From positions 682,001-746,000 of the forward strand of contig NZ_JAPEMT010000003.1 of NCBI RefSeq assembly GCF_026342435.1: a DNA stretch of 64,000 bases, given 5' to 3'. The translations under genes and the position numbers were made by a program. The notes under the pieces were generated by a model, which worked only from the letters and a program-made list of their open reading frames with translations, was not told where the DNA came from and ran no database searches. How positions within the stretch are numbered: the first letter of the stretch is position 1; the number at the start of each line of letters is the position of its first letter. Positions 36,738-45,769 of this stretch are shown piece by piece. This DNA comes from Streptomyces sp. NBC_00237. Lineage in GTDB: Bacteria > Actinomycetota > Actinomycetes > Streptomycetales > Streptomycetaceae.

Positions 36738-36761
36738 GCGCATGCGTACGCACGCATGCGC
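36738..36761. other. Alternating purine-pyrimidine hairpin
   Basis: Perfect 10-bp arms GCGCATGCGT and ACGCATGCGC around ACGC, set in a longer CACGCACGCG run between the two TetR genes. It could be a terminator for the upstream TetR gene or a Z-DNA-prone spacer. Confidence 0.4.
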
Positions 36762-36833
36762 GCCGCGGTGGACCGCAGCCCTGCGGCTGGTACGGCGCGG
36801 GCCGGTTGGCACCCGGCGGGTCCGCCGCCGAGG

Positions 36834-37424
36834 TCAGTCCGTGCGCAGGGCGTCGAGCATGCGGTCCAACGCCGCCCGGGTGTGCGCGAGATCGTCCGCC
36901 GACGCCGAGGACGCCAGCCACAGCGCCGCTTCGTTCATCGCCCCGGACAGCAGGTGTGCCAGGGGGGCCACCGGCTGCGGAGCGATCACTCCGGCTTCGG
37001 CGAGGTCGTTCAGCGCATCGGTGAGATGGCGGGCGGAATGGATCTCGTCCATGGAACGCCACTCGCTCCACCCGAGTACGGCGGGCCCGTCGACGAGCAT
37101 GATCCGCTGGATCTCCGGATCGGTGGTCGCGGTCAGGAACTCCTGGCAGCCACTGGTGAATTGGAGCCACGGATCCTCGTGCTCCTCGGCCGCCGCCGCG
37201 ACCCGGTCGCCGACCTCCTGCTGCACCGATTCCAGCACCGCGCGGAACACCGCGGCCTTGGAGTCGAAGTGGTGGTAGAGAGCTCCCTTGGTCACCCCTG
37301 CCGCACTGACGATCTCCGACAGGCCGACCGCCGCGTAACCGCCGTCGGCGAACAGCCGCCGCCCCTCACGGAGCAGGGACTGCCGAGTCTTCTCGCGCTG
37401 CTGCGCCCTGACGCCCTGCTGCAC
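36834..37424 (-). CDS. TetR-family repressor (copy 2)
   Basis: 196 aa from GTG at 37424. HTH: IVSAAGVTKGALYHHFDSK; ligand domain contains RIMLVDGPAVLGWSEWR. It is clearly homologous over its full length to the neighbouring TetR (36012-36605), indicating tandem duplication. The best operator dyad of the set lies 60 bp upstream (37484-37504), so autoregulation is likely. Both copies probably also read the sites in front of the VOC genes. Divergence is concentrated after residue 70, which could mean different ligands. Confidence 0.9.
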   Translation of the reverse strand: MQQGVRAQQREKTRQSLLREGRRLFADGGYAAVGLSEIVSAAGVTKGALYHHFDSKAAVFRAVLESVQQEVGDRVAAAAEEHEDPWLQFTSGCQEFLTATTDPEIQRIMLVDGPAVLGWSEWRSMDEIHSARHLTDALNDLAEAGVIAPQPVAPLAHLLSGAMNEAALWLASSASADDLAHTRAALDRMLDALRTD

Positions 37425-37483
37425 CGTCTCGCCCCACTCGGATAGATGACAACGCCGACACGCCGAGCCTTCGCGGCCTCCTC

Positions 37484-37504
37484 GCGCATACCGATGGTAT
37501 GCGC
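37484..37504. promoter_or_regulatory. TetR-type operator (site 4)
   Basis: Perfect arms GCGCATACC and GGTATGCGC around GAT, 60 bp upstream of the second TetR gene; the strongest member of the four-site set. Confidence 0.7.
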
Positions 37505-38065
37505 AGGGGAGTCCCGGGTGGAACCTTGGTCCGATGCGCCGAGACCCCCCCGTCTCGCCGCGGTACCTGTACGGAGTGGGGACGAGTCGTTCGTCCTGTG
37601 GGCGTGTCGGTCCCGCCGAATCGATGCGCTCCGGGGGCCGACGTACGGGTTGGACGGCATCATCACCTCTTTCGGCATGGCCGCCCTGCTCGCTGCGGGG
37701 CCCCTCATGGCTGGGGCCCAGCCCTCCACGTCTCGCTGTCGGGTGACTGCTTCACATCGGGTGGAGCAGTACGACCGGTGCCGTGTCAACGGCTCCTCGT
37801 CACTCATGAGCGCGGGCAGAGCCGCTGCTGGCGGCACAGGGGGCAAAGCGGCCTGTCCCGGGCCGGGGGCCTGTGAGTTCCGTGCCCGCGTGCACGCCGT
37901 CGGCTACACCTCTCACGGTGGCACCTCTGCCGGGGCGTTCGGACCCCTGTCCGCACAGCCGCCGACAACGGTTTCCGCCCGAAGTCGCCGCTCCGCGCAG
38001 GTGATCCATGCGGCCCAGCAGACTGCCCGCACAGCCACCCACGCGGATTCGGTGGGAGGACCCGG
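37505..38065. other. Intergenic region without a supported gene
   Basis: 560 bp between the TetR operator and the KAS III stop. A 241-codon plus-strand reading frame crosses it but has no ribosome site, no domain and non-coding-like composition. It may hold promoters or decayed sequence. Confidence 0.5.
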
Positions 38066-39070
38066 TCACAGCCAGCGTTGCACGGTCCCCGCCCAGCTCA
38101 TCCCCGCACCGACCGCAGCGTGCAGAACGGTCTTCTGCGACGTGAGCCGCCCTTGGGCTCGCGCGGTGTGAAGAGCCATGGGGATCGACGCCGCACCCGT
38201 GTTGCCGAAGACGTCCGCGGTGATGACGAGTTGTTCCGCGGAGATGCCCAGCCCGGACCCCAGGGTGCGGAGCATGCGCGGATTGGCCTGATGGGGAACG
38301 ACCAGGTCGATCTGTTCCAAGGGCAACCCCGACGTCCGCGTGAGGTCCCGGACGATGCGCGGAAAGATGTCGTGGAAGTAGGCGGCTACGGCCTTTCCGT
38401 TCATGTGGAGGTAGTGGCCGCCTTCGGCGAGGGTGCGTGCGCTGGCCGGCTGCGCGCTGCCGCCTGCGCGGATGCCGACGATGTCGGCGAGTGCGCCGTC
38501 GGTTCCCTGGACGCTGCACAGAATGCCCTGCCCAGCAGATGCGGGCCCCACGACGACCGCACCGGCCCCGTCGGCGAACAGCACCCCGGTAGAGCGGTCC
38601 TGGGGGTTCTGGAACCTGGAGAACGTCTCGGCACCGATGACCAGAGCCCGGCCCTCGGGGTACGAGGCGGTCAGGACGTCGCGAGCGATCCTCAGGGCGT
38701 TGAGGAATCCCGCGCAGGCACCGCCGACATCGGTGGCCCAGGCCCGTTCCGCGCCGAGGCGGTGCTGTACCCGGCAGGCTGTGGCGACAGCGAGCTGGTC
38801 CGGAGTGCTCGTCGCGAGGAGGATGACGTCGACGTCCGCCGGGGAGAGGCGGGCATCGGCCAGAGCGTGTTCGGCGGCCGCGAGGGCGAGGTCCGACGTG
38901 GACTGGGAGGGTTCTGCGTACCGGCGGTGGGTGACGCCGGTCATGCGCTCGATCCAGGCGGGTTCCACACCGTACTGATCGGCGATGTCCTCGTTGCTCA
39001 CACGACGGTCCGGGAGATGAACGCCCAGCCCGTGGATTCCCCACGCGGTGTGCAGCAGACGGCGGCTCAC
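38066..39070 (-). CDS. Beta-ketoacyl-ACP synthase III (KAS III)
   Basis: 334-aa FabH-type condensing enzyme. The GTG start at 39070 overlaps the ACP stop (GTGA). The catalytic set is complete: Cys119 in GGACAG, His in PHQANPRM, Asn in NTGAAS. Family members join an acyl-CoA to malonyl-ACP, or act as acyl transferases. Its own coupled ACP and the upstream GNAT/ThiF gene show it serves a dedicated pathway rather than bulk fatty-acid synthesis. The acyl substrate is not readable. It could also act on the adjacent PKS product, but there is no direct link. Confidence 0.92.
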   Translation of the reverse strand: MSRRLLHTAWGIHGLGVHLPDRRVSNEDIADQYGVEPAWIERMTGVTHRRYAEPSQSTSDLALAAAEHALADARLSPADVDVILLATSTPDQLAVATACRVQHRLGAERAWATDVGGACAGFLNALRIARDVLTASYPEGRALVIGAETFSRFQNPQDRSTGVLFADGAGAVVVGPASAGQGILCSVQGTDGALADIVGIRAGGSAQPASARTLAEGGHYLHMNGKAVAAYFHDIFPRIVRDLTRTSGLPLEQIDLVVPHQANPRMLRTLGSGLGISAEQLVITADVFGNTGAASIPMALHTARAQGRLTSQKTVLHAAVGAGMSWAGTVQRWL

Positions 39071-39330
39071 GTGAGGGCCTTCTGGGCCGCTGCCTCGTTC
39101 ACTACCTGCGCGCACTGCTCGACGGTCATCTCCGGCTCCGTCAGCAGTGCGTCGTCGACGGGCATGCCGATTTCCTCCTCGGCCCTGACCGCGATCTCCA
39201 CTACTTGCAGCGAGTCCAGGTCGAGGTCCTCGACGAGTCGGCTCCGTGTGGTGATCTCTTCCACCGGACGGTCGGCGATGGCGGCGACGATGGCCGACAC
39301 GTGGCGAAGGGTGTCAACAGCCTTGGACAT
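39067..39330 (-). CDS. Acyl carrier protein
   Basis: 87-aa stand-alone ACP with the phosphopantetheine Ser in DLDLDSLQ. ATG preceded by AGGAG. It lies 83 bp downstream of the GNAT/ThiF gene and overlaps the KAS III start, so ACP and KAS III are made together. It probably carries the acyl group used by both neighbouring enzymes. Confidence 0.92.
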   Translation of the reverse strand: MSKAVDTLRHVSAIVAAIADRPVEEITTRSRLVEDLDLDSLQVVEIAVRAEEEIGMPVDDALLTEPEMTVEQCAQVVNEAAAQKALT

Positions 39331-39413
39331 GGGGGCTCCTGTGGTGGTCGGTTCCGGTGAGGACGGGGTTCGGTTCGAGGGGCCCTGGTGCGGGGCTTCC
39401 TCGGGTGGGCGCG

Positions 39414-41288
39414 CTACGGAAGGGTGCTCCGGCCGGCGGAGGTGAGGAGTTCCAGGTCGGTGTAGAAGCGCCCCGAGGGGCGGGGCCGGCCGAGGAGGAT
39501 GTGCCGTGCGGCCTCGGCGGTGAGTGCGCCGCCGAGGGCGACGCCCGAGGCGAGCTGCGGCCAGCTGCTGAGAGTGGTGCCGATCTCCGTGATGGCGGAG
39601 GTGAGTTCGGGACTGATGCGGTCCCGGTCGACCATCGTGAGGATGACGTCGACCGCCTGCTCCTGGGTGAGATCGGTCAGATCCCGGGAGGTGGTGTCGC
39701 CGAGCAGGCCGTGCAGCAAGGGGCGGTGGGGTTCGAGGTCGAACCGTTCGACGTCGAGCAGACCCCGGTCATTGGCGTCCATGACGACGGGGATGCGCAG
39801 AGCTCGCGCATGTTCGCGGGCGGCGACCTTCACGTACGGGGTGTCGCACTCCTCGACGAGCAGGTCGATGGGGCCCGTACCACCGCTGAAGAAGTCGTCC
39901 ATCGTGTCATCGGTGAGGCCGCCGGGGTAGACCTCGATGTCGAGCCAAGGGTCGATCTCCAGCATCTGACGGGCCGCGAGCACACACTTGTTCAGGCCCA
40001 GATCATGTACCCCTGCCCGCAGCCTGTTCAGGTTCGAGACGCTGAGCGAATCGAAGTCGGCCAGCTTGAACGATCCGCCGATTCCCTCCATGGCGAAGGT
40101 CAGGGCAGCGCTGCTGCCGACGGAGAGACCGATGATGCCCACCCGGCACCCCAGCAGACGGCGTTGTTGTGCGCGGTCGATCCGCCCCCGATTGCGGTCG
40201 GTGCGCACCAGGCGGAACTCCTCACGCGGCAACAGGTGCACCAGCCGCCCCGACCACGGGTACCACACCCAGATCCCGTACTCCCGCACATCGGCGCCGC
40301 CCAACTGCTCGGTCACGGCGCGCTCCACCGCCTCGGGCGAGGAGCGCAGTCGGGGATCGCGGCTGGTGACCAGCTCCGTCAGCTGGTCCTCGATGGTGTC
40401 CGACACCTCGCGGACCGCACCCGAATCCAGGAGTTCCAGCAGGTCCGCCTGGTCCTGCTCGCGCCCGATGTCGAAGTGCACGGGCTGCCAGCACGCCTCG
40501 GCGCCGTCGTTCCGCACGCTCACGGTGGCGAGCCGCTCCCGGCATGCGCGAGCCACGATGTGCTGACCGCGTTCGGCCTCGGCAAGGCCATCGCCGTCGA
40601 GCCCCGCTTCCTGGGCGGATACCGTCGCGGCCGGGAAGACGCTTTCCAACTGCTCGACGAGCCCGGCATGCTCGCCCACCGGGACCGCGGACTTGTACAG
40701 CATGATCACCACGTCCTCGGTGTACCGCTCGACATAGCGGCGGGTGCCGGGAATCGGGCGGAAGCCGAACCGCTCGTGGAACCGGTCCTGCCCGTCCGCC
40801 GTCCCTGAGGTTCCGATCATGGCCTTGGCACCCAGGTGGCGTGCTGCCGCGATCGCGAAAGCGTTGAGGTACACCCCCAGCCCCAGCTTGCGAGCCTGGT
40901 GCTCGACCACCAGGCGGCTGTGCTCGAACGTTTCCGCAGCACCGAATCCGCACTCCCGGAGCAACTCCTCATAACGCTCCGTACCCAGGTACGTCCGCGT
41001 CTGGAACAAGTCACCCGTCTCGGGGGTCGAGAGGCGTACGTAGCCCAGCGGGGGGCCGTCCGGCTCCCGCCTCCCGACGAAGTGCCAGGCCCCGAAGTCC
41101 AGGTCCTGGTCATCGGCGTACCCGCCGTCCGTCGTACGGAAGTCGGGTCGGCGGCCTCGGTCGAAGAGGATCCTCGCCCTCAGCTCCCTGATGCGCCCGA
41201 CCGCCTCCGTCTCCCTCAGCCCTGTTCCTGAGAGACGGAATGCGGATACGTGCCACGGCACGCCATCGACAACGGGAGAAACGTTCAT
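39414..41288 (-). CDS. GNAT/LuxI-like acyltransferase + ThiF/E1-like fusion
   Basis: 624 aa, ATG with an upstream AGAGGG. Residues about 25-205 have an acyltransferase fold of the GNAT / autoinducer-synthase / N-acyl-amino-acid-synthase type: DGGYADDQDLDFGAWHFVG, YVRLSTPETG, then EHSRLVVEHQARKLGLGVYL. A mixed linker leads to a ThiF/E1-type Rossmann domain (about 345-600) with GIIGLSVGSS near 383-395 and LADFDSLSVSNLNR, the usual ATP-binding and DxxxxxNLNR features; the architecture resembles the Rv1355c family. The gene heads an operon with ACP and KAS III. Inference: acyl-ACP is transferred to an amine and a carboxylate or carrier is adenylated. Product unknown. Confidence 0.82.
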   Translation of the reverse strand: MNVSPVVDGVPWHVSAFRLSGTGLRETEAVGRIRELRARILFDRGRRPDFRTTDGGYADDQDLDFGAWHFVGRREPDGPPLGYVRLSTPETGDLFQTRTYLGTERYEELLRECGFGAAETFEHSRLVVEHQARKLGLGVYLNAFAIAAARHLGAKAMIGTSGTADGQDRFHERFGFRPIPGTRRYVERYTEDVVIMLYKSAVPVGEHAGLVEQLESVFPAATVSAQEAGLDGDGLAEAERGQHIVARACRERLATVSVRNDGAEACWQPVHFDIGREQDQADLLELLDSGAVREVSDTIEDQLTELVTSRDPRLRSSPEAVERAVTEQLGGADVREYGIWVWYPWSGRLVHLLPREEFRLVRTDRNRGRIDRAQQRRLLGCRVGIIGLSVGSSAALTFAMEGIGGSFKLADFDSLSVSNLNRLRAGVHDLGLNKCVLAARQMLEIDPWLDIEVYPGGLTDDTMDDFFSGGTGPIDLLVEECDTPYVKVAAREHARALRIPVVMDANDRGLLDVERFDLEPHRPLLHGLLGDTTSRDLTDLTQEQAVDVILTMVDRDRISPELTSAITEIGTTLSSWPQLASGVALGGALTAEAARHILLGRPRPSGRFYTDLELLTSAGRSTLP

Positions 41289-41614
41289 GCCTGGTAACCC
41301 TCTTTAGCTCACATGGCCGCGCGCACTCGGCGCGCGCAGCGCATCGAGGATCACAACGAGCGCCCCGCCAAACGGTTGCGCAACCTCCGTGCGCCCCTGC
41401 GCTGGGTGACCTTTCGATTCGTGGCACGGCGGCGGCTCTGGCGGTGTGGGCCGGGGAGTGCGCCTCGCACGATCGGGTGATCCGCTGCGATCCGGTGAGC
41501 CAACCGGGTGACCTGGAGGACCAGGCGGACGGGTGGCCTCCGCCTTCGTTCCTCCCGTCGTGGCCTCCCCGGTCCAGCCCGTCGCGCTACGACGGCCCTG
41601 GGCCCTGCCAGTGA

Positions 41615-41731
41615 GTGAAGGAATGCCTCGCGCCCGGTGTCATCCACGACGAGTGCGACCGACTTCTCGCGCTCTACGATGCCGACGGAGTCATTACCCG
41701 GGACGGATTCCGGGCCACGATGAAGGGATGA
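41615..41731 (+). pseudogene. EF-hand-like short ORF or remnant
   Basis: A 38-codon GTG frame ends LLALYDADGVITRDGFRAT, resembling one EF-hand loop with two residues missing (DxDG rather than DxDGDG). The rest of the 41289-41876 interval shows no supported gene. It is most likely a decayed EF-hand gene fragment. Confidence 0.3.
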
Positions 41732-41876
41732 AGGGGGGTGTCCGCTGCCGGCCCGGCACTGATGGGCACTGCCCGCCGGGCCGTGGACGCAGTCCGCACC
41801 AGGGTCCACTGGAAGTACGCCTCGGGCCTGGAACGGGACGATCACGGCTCTTGTCGCCCGTCGCCCCGTTGCGCTT

Positions 41877-42854
41877 TCACCGATCCGAGTCGGCCGAGCC
41901 GTCCGGTGGCTCGGTCACCGGGGACCGCCCGGGCCGCAACACGACATGCCCCCCGCGCTCGCACACCACGATCCGGTCGCTCAGTTTGCGTTCCCGGGCG
42001 GCGTCGAGGAATTCGCTGAGGGGGGATTTCATCGCCCGGTACTCCTCATAGTGCACCGGCATCACCCACCGTGGTTCCAACTGTGCGGCGAAGGCGGCTC
42101 CTTGGTCGCCGTCCATCGTGAGGAGGAGGCCGCCCGGCAACCGGGTGCCGCCCAGATGGAGAACGGCCAGGTCCATGTCGCGGCAGCGCCGGGCGATGGA
42201 GCCGACGACCGGCGGCAGCGGCAGGGTGTCGCCAGAGAGATACAGCCGGAGTTCGGCCGGGCCGTGGACCGGGCCGAACTCCAGCAGGCTGCCCATGACC
42301 GGCGGCATCAACGCCCGCAGCACGCCACCCGCGTGCCGGCCCGGCAGCGCCGTGACCTTCACCCGGCTCTCGCGCCCTGACACGGTGCGGCTGTGCCAGG
42401 TCGGTATCGCCGCAGCCTCGCCGAAGCGGTGCCAACGCCGCAGTCGGCGTGCCGCGTGCGGGGTGGTGAGCACCGGCAGTGACTTGTTGAGGCCCCGTCG
42501 TACGACCCGGTCCCAGTGGTCGCCGTGCAGGTGGGAGAGGATCACCGCGTCGATGTCGTCGGGCAGTTCACCGATGCTGAGCGCGGGGTCGTGCAGCCGT
42601 CGGCTGGAGAGGCCGTACCCGATGTAGGCGCGGTCGCCTCGGTGCAGGAAGTTCGGGTCGGTCAACAGGGTGACGTCGCCGTACCGGATCAGGGTTGTTG
42701 CGTTGCCGATGAACTGGACGTCCACGGCCCGGTCCGCGGACGGCTCTACCGCAACCGCCCCGTGCCGCGTACGTGTCGCGCGCCCGCCGCCGTGGCCCTG
42801 CTCAGGGTGATCGTTCCAGTCGCCCTCGGCCGAGGCCGGGGTGTGGTCGCTCAT
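41877..42854 (-). CDS. UlaG/NAPE-PLD-like MBL-fold hydrolase
   Basis: 325 aa from ATG at 42854, chosen over an upstream ATG at 42941 because GAGGAG lies 7 bp before it. HxHxDH metal site: His108, His110, Asp112, His113 (SHLHGDHWD). GxxTxLI near 51-57, SGDT and HLGG motifs and a late PVHYEEY give the rest of the binuclear zinc site. The family hydrolyses lactones, phosphodiesters or N-acyl phospholipids. Cytoplasmic; no signal peptide. It stands alone after the 41288 operon. Substrate unknown. Confidence 0.88.
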   Translation of the reverse strand: MSDHTPASAEGDWNDHPEQGHGGGRATRTRHGAVAVEPSADRAVDVQFIGNATTLIRYGDVTLLTDPNFLHRGDRAYIGYGLSSRRLHDPALSIGELPDDIDAVILSHLHGDHWDRVVRRGLNKSLPVLTTPHAARRLRRWHRFGEAAAIPTWHSRTVSGRESRVKVTALPGRHAGGVLRALMPPVMGSLLEFGPVHGPAELRLYLSGDTLPLPPVVGSIARRCRDMDLAVLHLGGTRLPGGLLLTMDGDQGAAFAAQLEPRWVMPVHYEEYRAMKSPLSEFLDAARERKLSDRIVVCERGGHVVLRPGRSPVTEPPDGSADSDR

Positions 42855-43363
42855 GACGTAGCTCCTCGGATTCACGTGACTGACGCAGTACCCCTGGCGC
42901 AACTCGCCATGCCGTACGGCCACCGGCGGTGTTGAACTCATGGTTGGACTGTCGTGCCGGTGTGAGGGCTCACGACGTGCTGGATGCTGGACATGGCGCG
43001 CTCGGCAGATGCTTGACGTTCCCGGGACGCGTTGGACGGTCTCGCGACGGGGTGGACACGCCGGGGACCACAGCGAGGCTTCCGCATGCGCCCTGCATTG
43101 CCGGAGCGGTCGCGGGGATCGTCTCGACGACCTATTCGCTGGTCACGACGGGCGACGGTTTGCTCGACGTCCACGATCGAGTGCGCGGGCAGCGGTCCGC
43201 CAGGCAGCGCCGAGGGTGCAGCCTCGGGACCGGCGATGTGTGCGCCGACGGAGGACGAGAGGCCCCGCTGTGGTGAGCCACCTCGGCTACGGAAAACCCT
43301 CAAGCCCTTGGAGCCCCTGGAGCACCTGGAGCACCGAGCGATGCCGGTGCTCGGCCATGTGCC

Positions 43364-43510
43364 GCGACATTCCCGTCCTGAACAGCGCCAGCATGATCGA
43401 GGTGCTGTGCGAGGCCGATCTGATGCACGAACTCTGCCTGACCGTGCTCCCGACGTCCCCCGGTGGCGGAGTGCGCCTGCTGACCGACGGACACCCGTCA
43501 AGATGGCGGC
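43364..43510 (+). pseudogene. RibD-C/DHFR-like remnant
   Basis: A fragment reading VLNSASMIEVLCEADLMHEL, then PGGGVRLLTDGH, matches the end of the intact protein at 43859-44506 (VMGSASLTRTLLAEGLVDEL, then LGGGKSIFPTDGH). No start or N-terminal half remains. The 42855-43858 interval holds nothing else supported as a gene. Confidence 0.6.
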
Positions 43511-43604
43511 TCTCCCCGGTCCTCCCCTCTGGCCAAATACAGGGAACTCGCCTCGTGGTTCAAGTAGCCCACACCGGCCACCATCGAGCGTTCAGGTGCA
43601 GGCC

Positions 43605-43655
43605 ATTGCAACGCTTCGACAGGTGCCCTTGCATTTAGCGTCAAGCCTATTGCAA
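43605..43655. promoter_or_regulatory. Tandem TTGCA motifs in an AT-rich island
   Basis: ATTGCA, CTTGCA and ATTGCA start at 43605, 43628 and 43649, spaced 23 and 21 bp (about two helix turns) in a locally AT-rich stretch about 200 bp upstream of the RibD-C gene. Possible regulator sites; function is inference. Confidence 0.3.
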
Positions 43656-43858
43656 TGATTCCCTTCAACTGACCTGCATAAAGGCGCAGATCTGGTGTTC
43701 AGTTGGTTGCTGGATTCCTTAACGCAACATAGCTTTCCCATGTCGCGAACGACGAAAGGGAATCCAGTGGTCGGGAACCCGGCGTGATCCTCCGGGTCGT
43801 TGACACCACCACGGTCCACCCCACTTGAACCCAACGGATCTGGAAGCGAGACATCCGC

Positions 43859-44506
43859 ATGCGCATTGCGATTGGCGAGTTCATCAGCTTGGACGGCGTC
43901 GTTCAGGCCCCGGGACACCCGGACGAGGACACCGACGGCGGCTTCGCCCACGGCGGCTGGAGCCACCCGTTCTTCGACCCGGAGGTGATGGGGGGCGCCC
44001 TGGCCGAGTGGCAGGCCAGCACCGAGGCCCTGCTGTTCGGACGCCGTACCTGGCAAGTCATGGCCGGGGCGTGGCCGGGCCGGGCCGGCGACCCGTTCGC
44101 CGACCACATGAACAACGTCACCAAGTACGTCGTGTCCAGCACTCTCGGCGCGGACGAGCTGACGTGGAACAACACCACGCGCATCCCCGGCGACCAGGCA
44201 CTGGACCAGATCAGGAAACTGCGCGAGGCCGAAGGACGCGACCTGGTGGTCATGGGCAGCGCGTCCCTCACCCGAACCCTGCTGGCCGAGGGCCTCGTCG
44301 ACGAGCTCAGGCTCATGATCCTGCCGGTGCTCCTCGGCGGCGGTAAGAGCATCTTCCCGACCGACGGCCACCTCCGCACGTTCGAGTTGGTCTCCACGAA
44401 CGTCAGCGGCACCGGAGTGCACGTGTGCACCTACCGGCCGAAGGCCGGGGCGCAGCAGGCGGGCGTACGGGCCGATGCCGAACAGGTGGTGGACGTACTG
44501 GGCTGA
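43859..44506 (+). CDS. RibD C-terminal / DHFR-fold reductase
   Basis: 215 aa. Starts MRIAIGEFISLDGVVQAPG, followed by LLFGRRTWQ, VVMGSASL and LGGGKSIF, the signature pattern of stand-alone RibD-C (bacterial bifunctional deaminase-reductase C-terminal) proteins, which bind NAD(P)H through the GSAS region. No deaminase domain. Such proteins are common, often unlinked to riboflavin genes, and the true substrate is unknown. It follows a degraded copy of itself, suggesting local duplication and decay. Confidence 0.9.
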   Translation: MRIAIGEFISLDGVVQAPGHPDEDTDGGFAHGGWSHPFFDPEVMGGALAEWQASTEALLFGRRTWQVMAGAWPGRAGDPFADHMNNVTKYVVSSTLGADELTWNNTTRIPGDQALDQIRKLREAEGRDLVVMGSASLTRTLLAEGLVDELRLMILPVLLGGGKSIFPTDGHLRTFELVSTNVSGTGVHVCTYRPKAGAQQAGVRADAEQVVDVLG

Positions 44507-44915
44507 TGAGCTTCCGTTGAGGAGGTAACGGGAGGGTGGAGGTGAGGACCCGCGGCCGGGCCATTCCATGAGCAGCGGGGTCGGCCGCCGGGAGCCGTGT
44601 CCACCGCACGGATGTTCTCAGCCGGGCATGGGGGGCGTCCCCGGCGCGGACGGGACGACCGTCGACGAGGTGGCCGCCGCGGGGGTGAATGCCTCCGGGA
44701 CCTGTCGCAGAGACTGCGGACGTCATACGTAACGTCCATCGGTGCTGCGGCGGGTCCGGATTCCCGAACCGGGGCGGCCGGAGGAGTTCCGGCCGCCGCT
44801 GAGGCGAGCTACGGATTTCAGCTCAAGCGGTCCGCGATCGACGTGTGCGGGTCGCCGCGAACCAGCAGCTGGGGGGCAGGCCCATGCAGAGAGGGCCTCC
44901 TCCTCGACCTCGACG

Positions 44916-45009
44916 GCGGAGAACGACCGGAACGGCTGGCGCGAACTGACCGCCCGCCCGCCTCGGCGACCGCTGCCAGCTCACCGGCGACGACCTCATC
45001 TACACCAAT
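44916..45009 (+). pseudogene. Enolase remnant with frameshift
   Basis: AENDRNGWRELTAR (44916-44957) continues after a frameshift as LGDRCQLTGDDLIYTN (44962-45009). Together these match the well-conserved enolase region AENDWxGW...LTxRLG...QLVGDDLFVTN. No other enolase part is readable nearby. The rest of 44507-45250 has no supported gene. Confidence 0.6.
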
Positions 45010-45250
45010 CAGGGACCGCGTGGGCCCCCGATAAGACTGCGTGGGATCCGATCACGAACGGGGGCCACTCGCGTGCCGGGCGGGACCGAGTCAATCTGTC
45101 CCGCAGCCGACGGACGCCTGCGCGGCTTCATCGGCCGGGAAAGACCGCTTGACGCCCGCCTTGACCGGTACTGCCCCTAAGTGGCCCGGTCACCTCCTCG
45201 GCGGCGCGACTCCGTGGATAACCGTCGGTTTCGGGCCGGGATGTCCGACC

Positions 45251-45769
45251 ATGGACGGCATGAACACTGAACAGGTCCTGTCCGACGCGTTCGGTCGCGT
45301 CCAGGAAGAAGTGCATGCCGCCGTCGAGGGCCTCACCACCGAGCAGCTCGCGTTCCGGCCCGCCGGCTGCGGAAATCCGATCGGGTGGCTGGTCTGGCAC
45401 CTCGCCCGGGTGCAGGACGACCACGTCGCCGACGCCGCCGGGCTGGACCAAGTTTGGGTCAGCGGGCATTGGTGCGATCGGTTCGGATTGCCGTTCGAGG
45501 TGGAGGACATTGGCTACGGTCATACGGACGCGCAGGTGGCCTCCGTTCGCTCCCTCACGGCCGAACAGCTGCGCGGCTACTACGACGCCGTGCACGAGCA
45601 GACTTTGACGTTCGTCGGCGGTCTCTCCGGCTCGGCGCTCGACCGCGTCGTCGACGAGGGATGGACGCCGCACGTCACCCTCGGTGTGCGGCTCATCAGC
45701 GTGATCTCCGACGACCTCCAGCACGTCGGCCAAGCGGCTTACGTCCGAGGGCTGTTGAAGCTCAGCTGA
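45251..45769 (+). CDS. DinB-family (mycothiol-dependent type) protein
   Basis: 172 aa from ATG at 45251; ATG at 45260 is an alternative. Four-helix DinB pattern with probable metal ligands in HLARVQDDH and in SDDLQHVGQAAYVRG. Actinobacterial members of this group (DUF664-like) include thiol transferases that use mycothiol. It stands alone, with no operon partners. Function at the level of substrate is unknown. Confidence 0.85.
   Translation: MDGMNTEQVLSDAFGRVQEEVHAAVEGLTTEQLAFRPAGCGNPIGWLVWHLARVQDDHVADAAGLDQVWVSGHWCDRFGLPFEVEDIGYGHTDAQVASVRSLTAEQLRGYYDAVHEQTLTFVGGLSGSALDRVVDEGWTPHVTLGVRLISVISDDLQHVGQAAYVRGLLKLS

Noticed and set aside
37446..38171. 241-codon plus-strand frame between TetR and KAS III genes
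   Set aside because: No ribosome site, no recognisable domain, composition not protein-like, and it overlaps the KAS III end.
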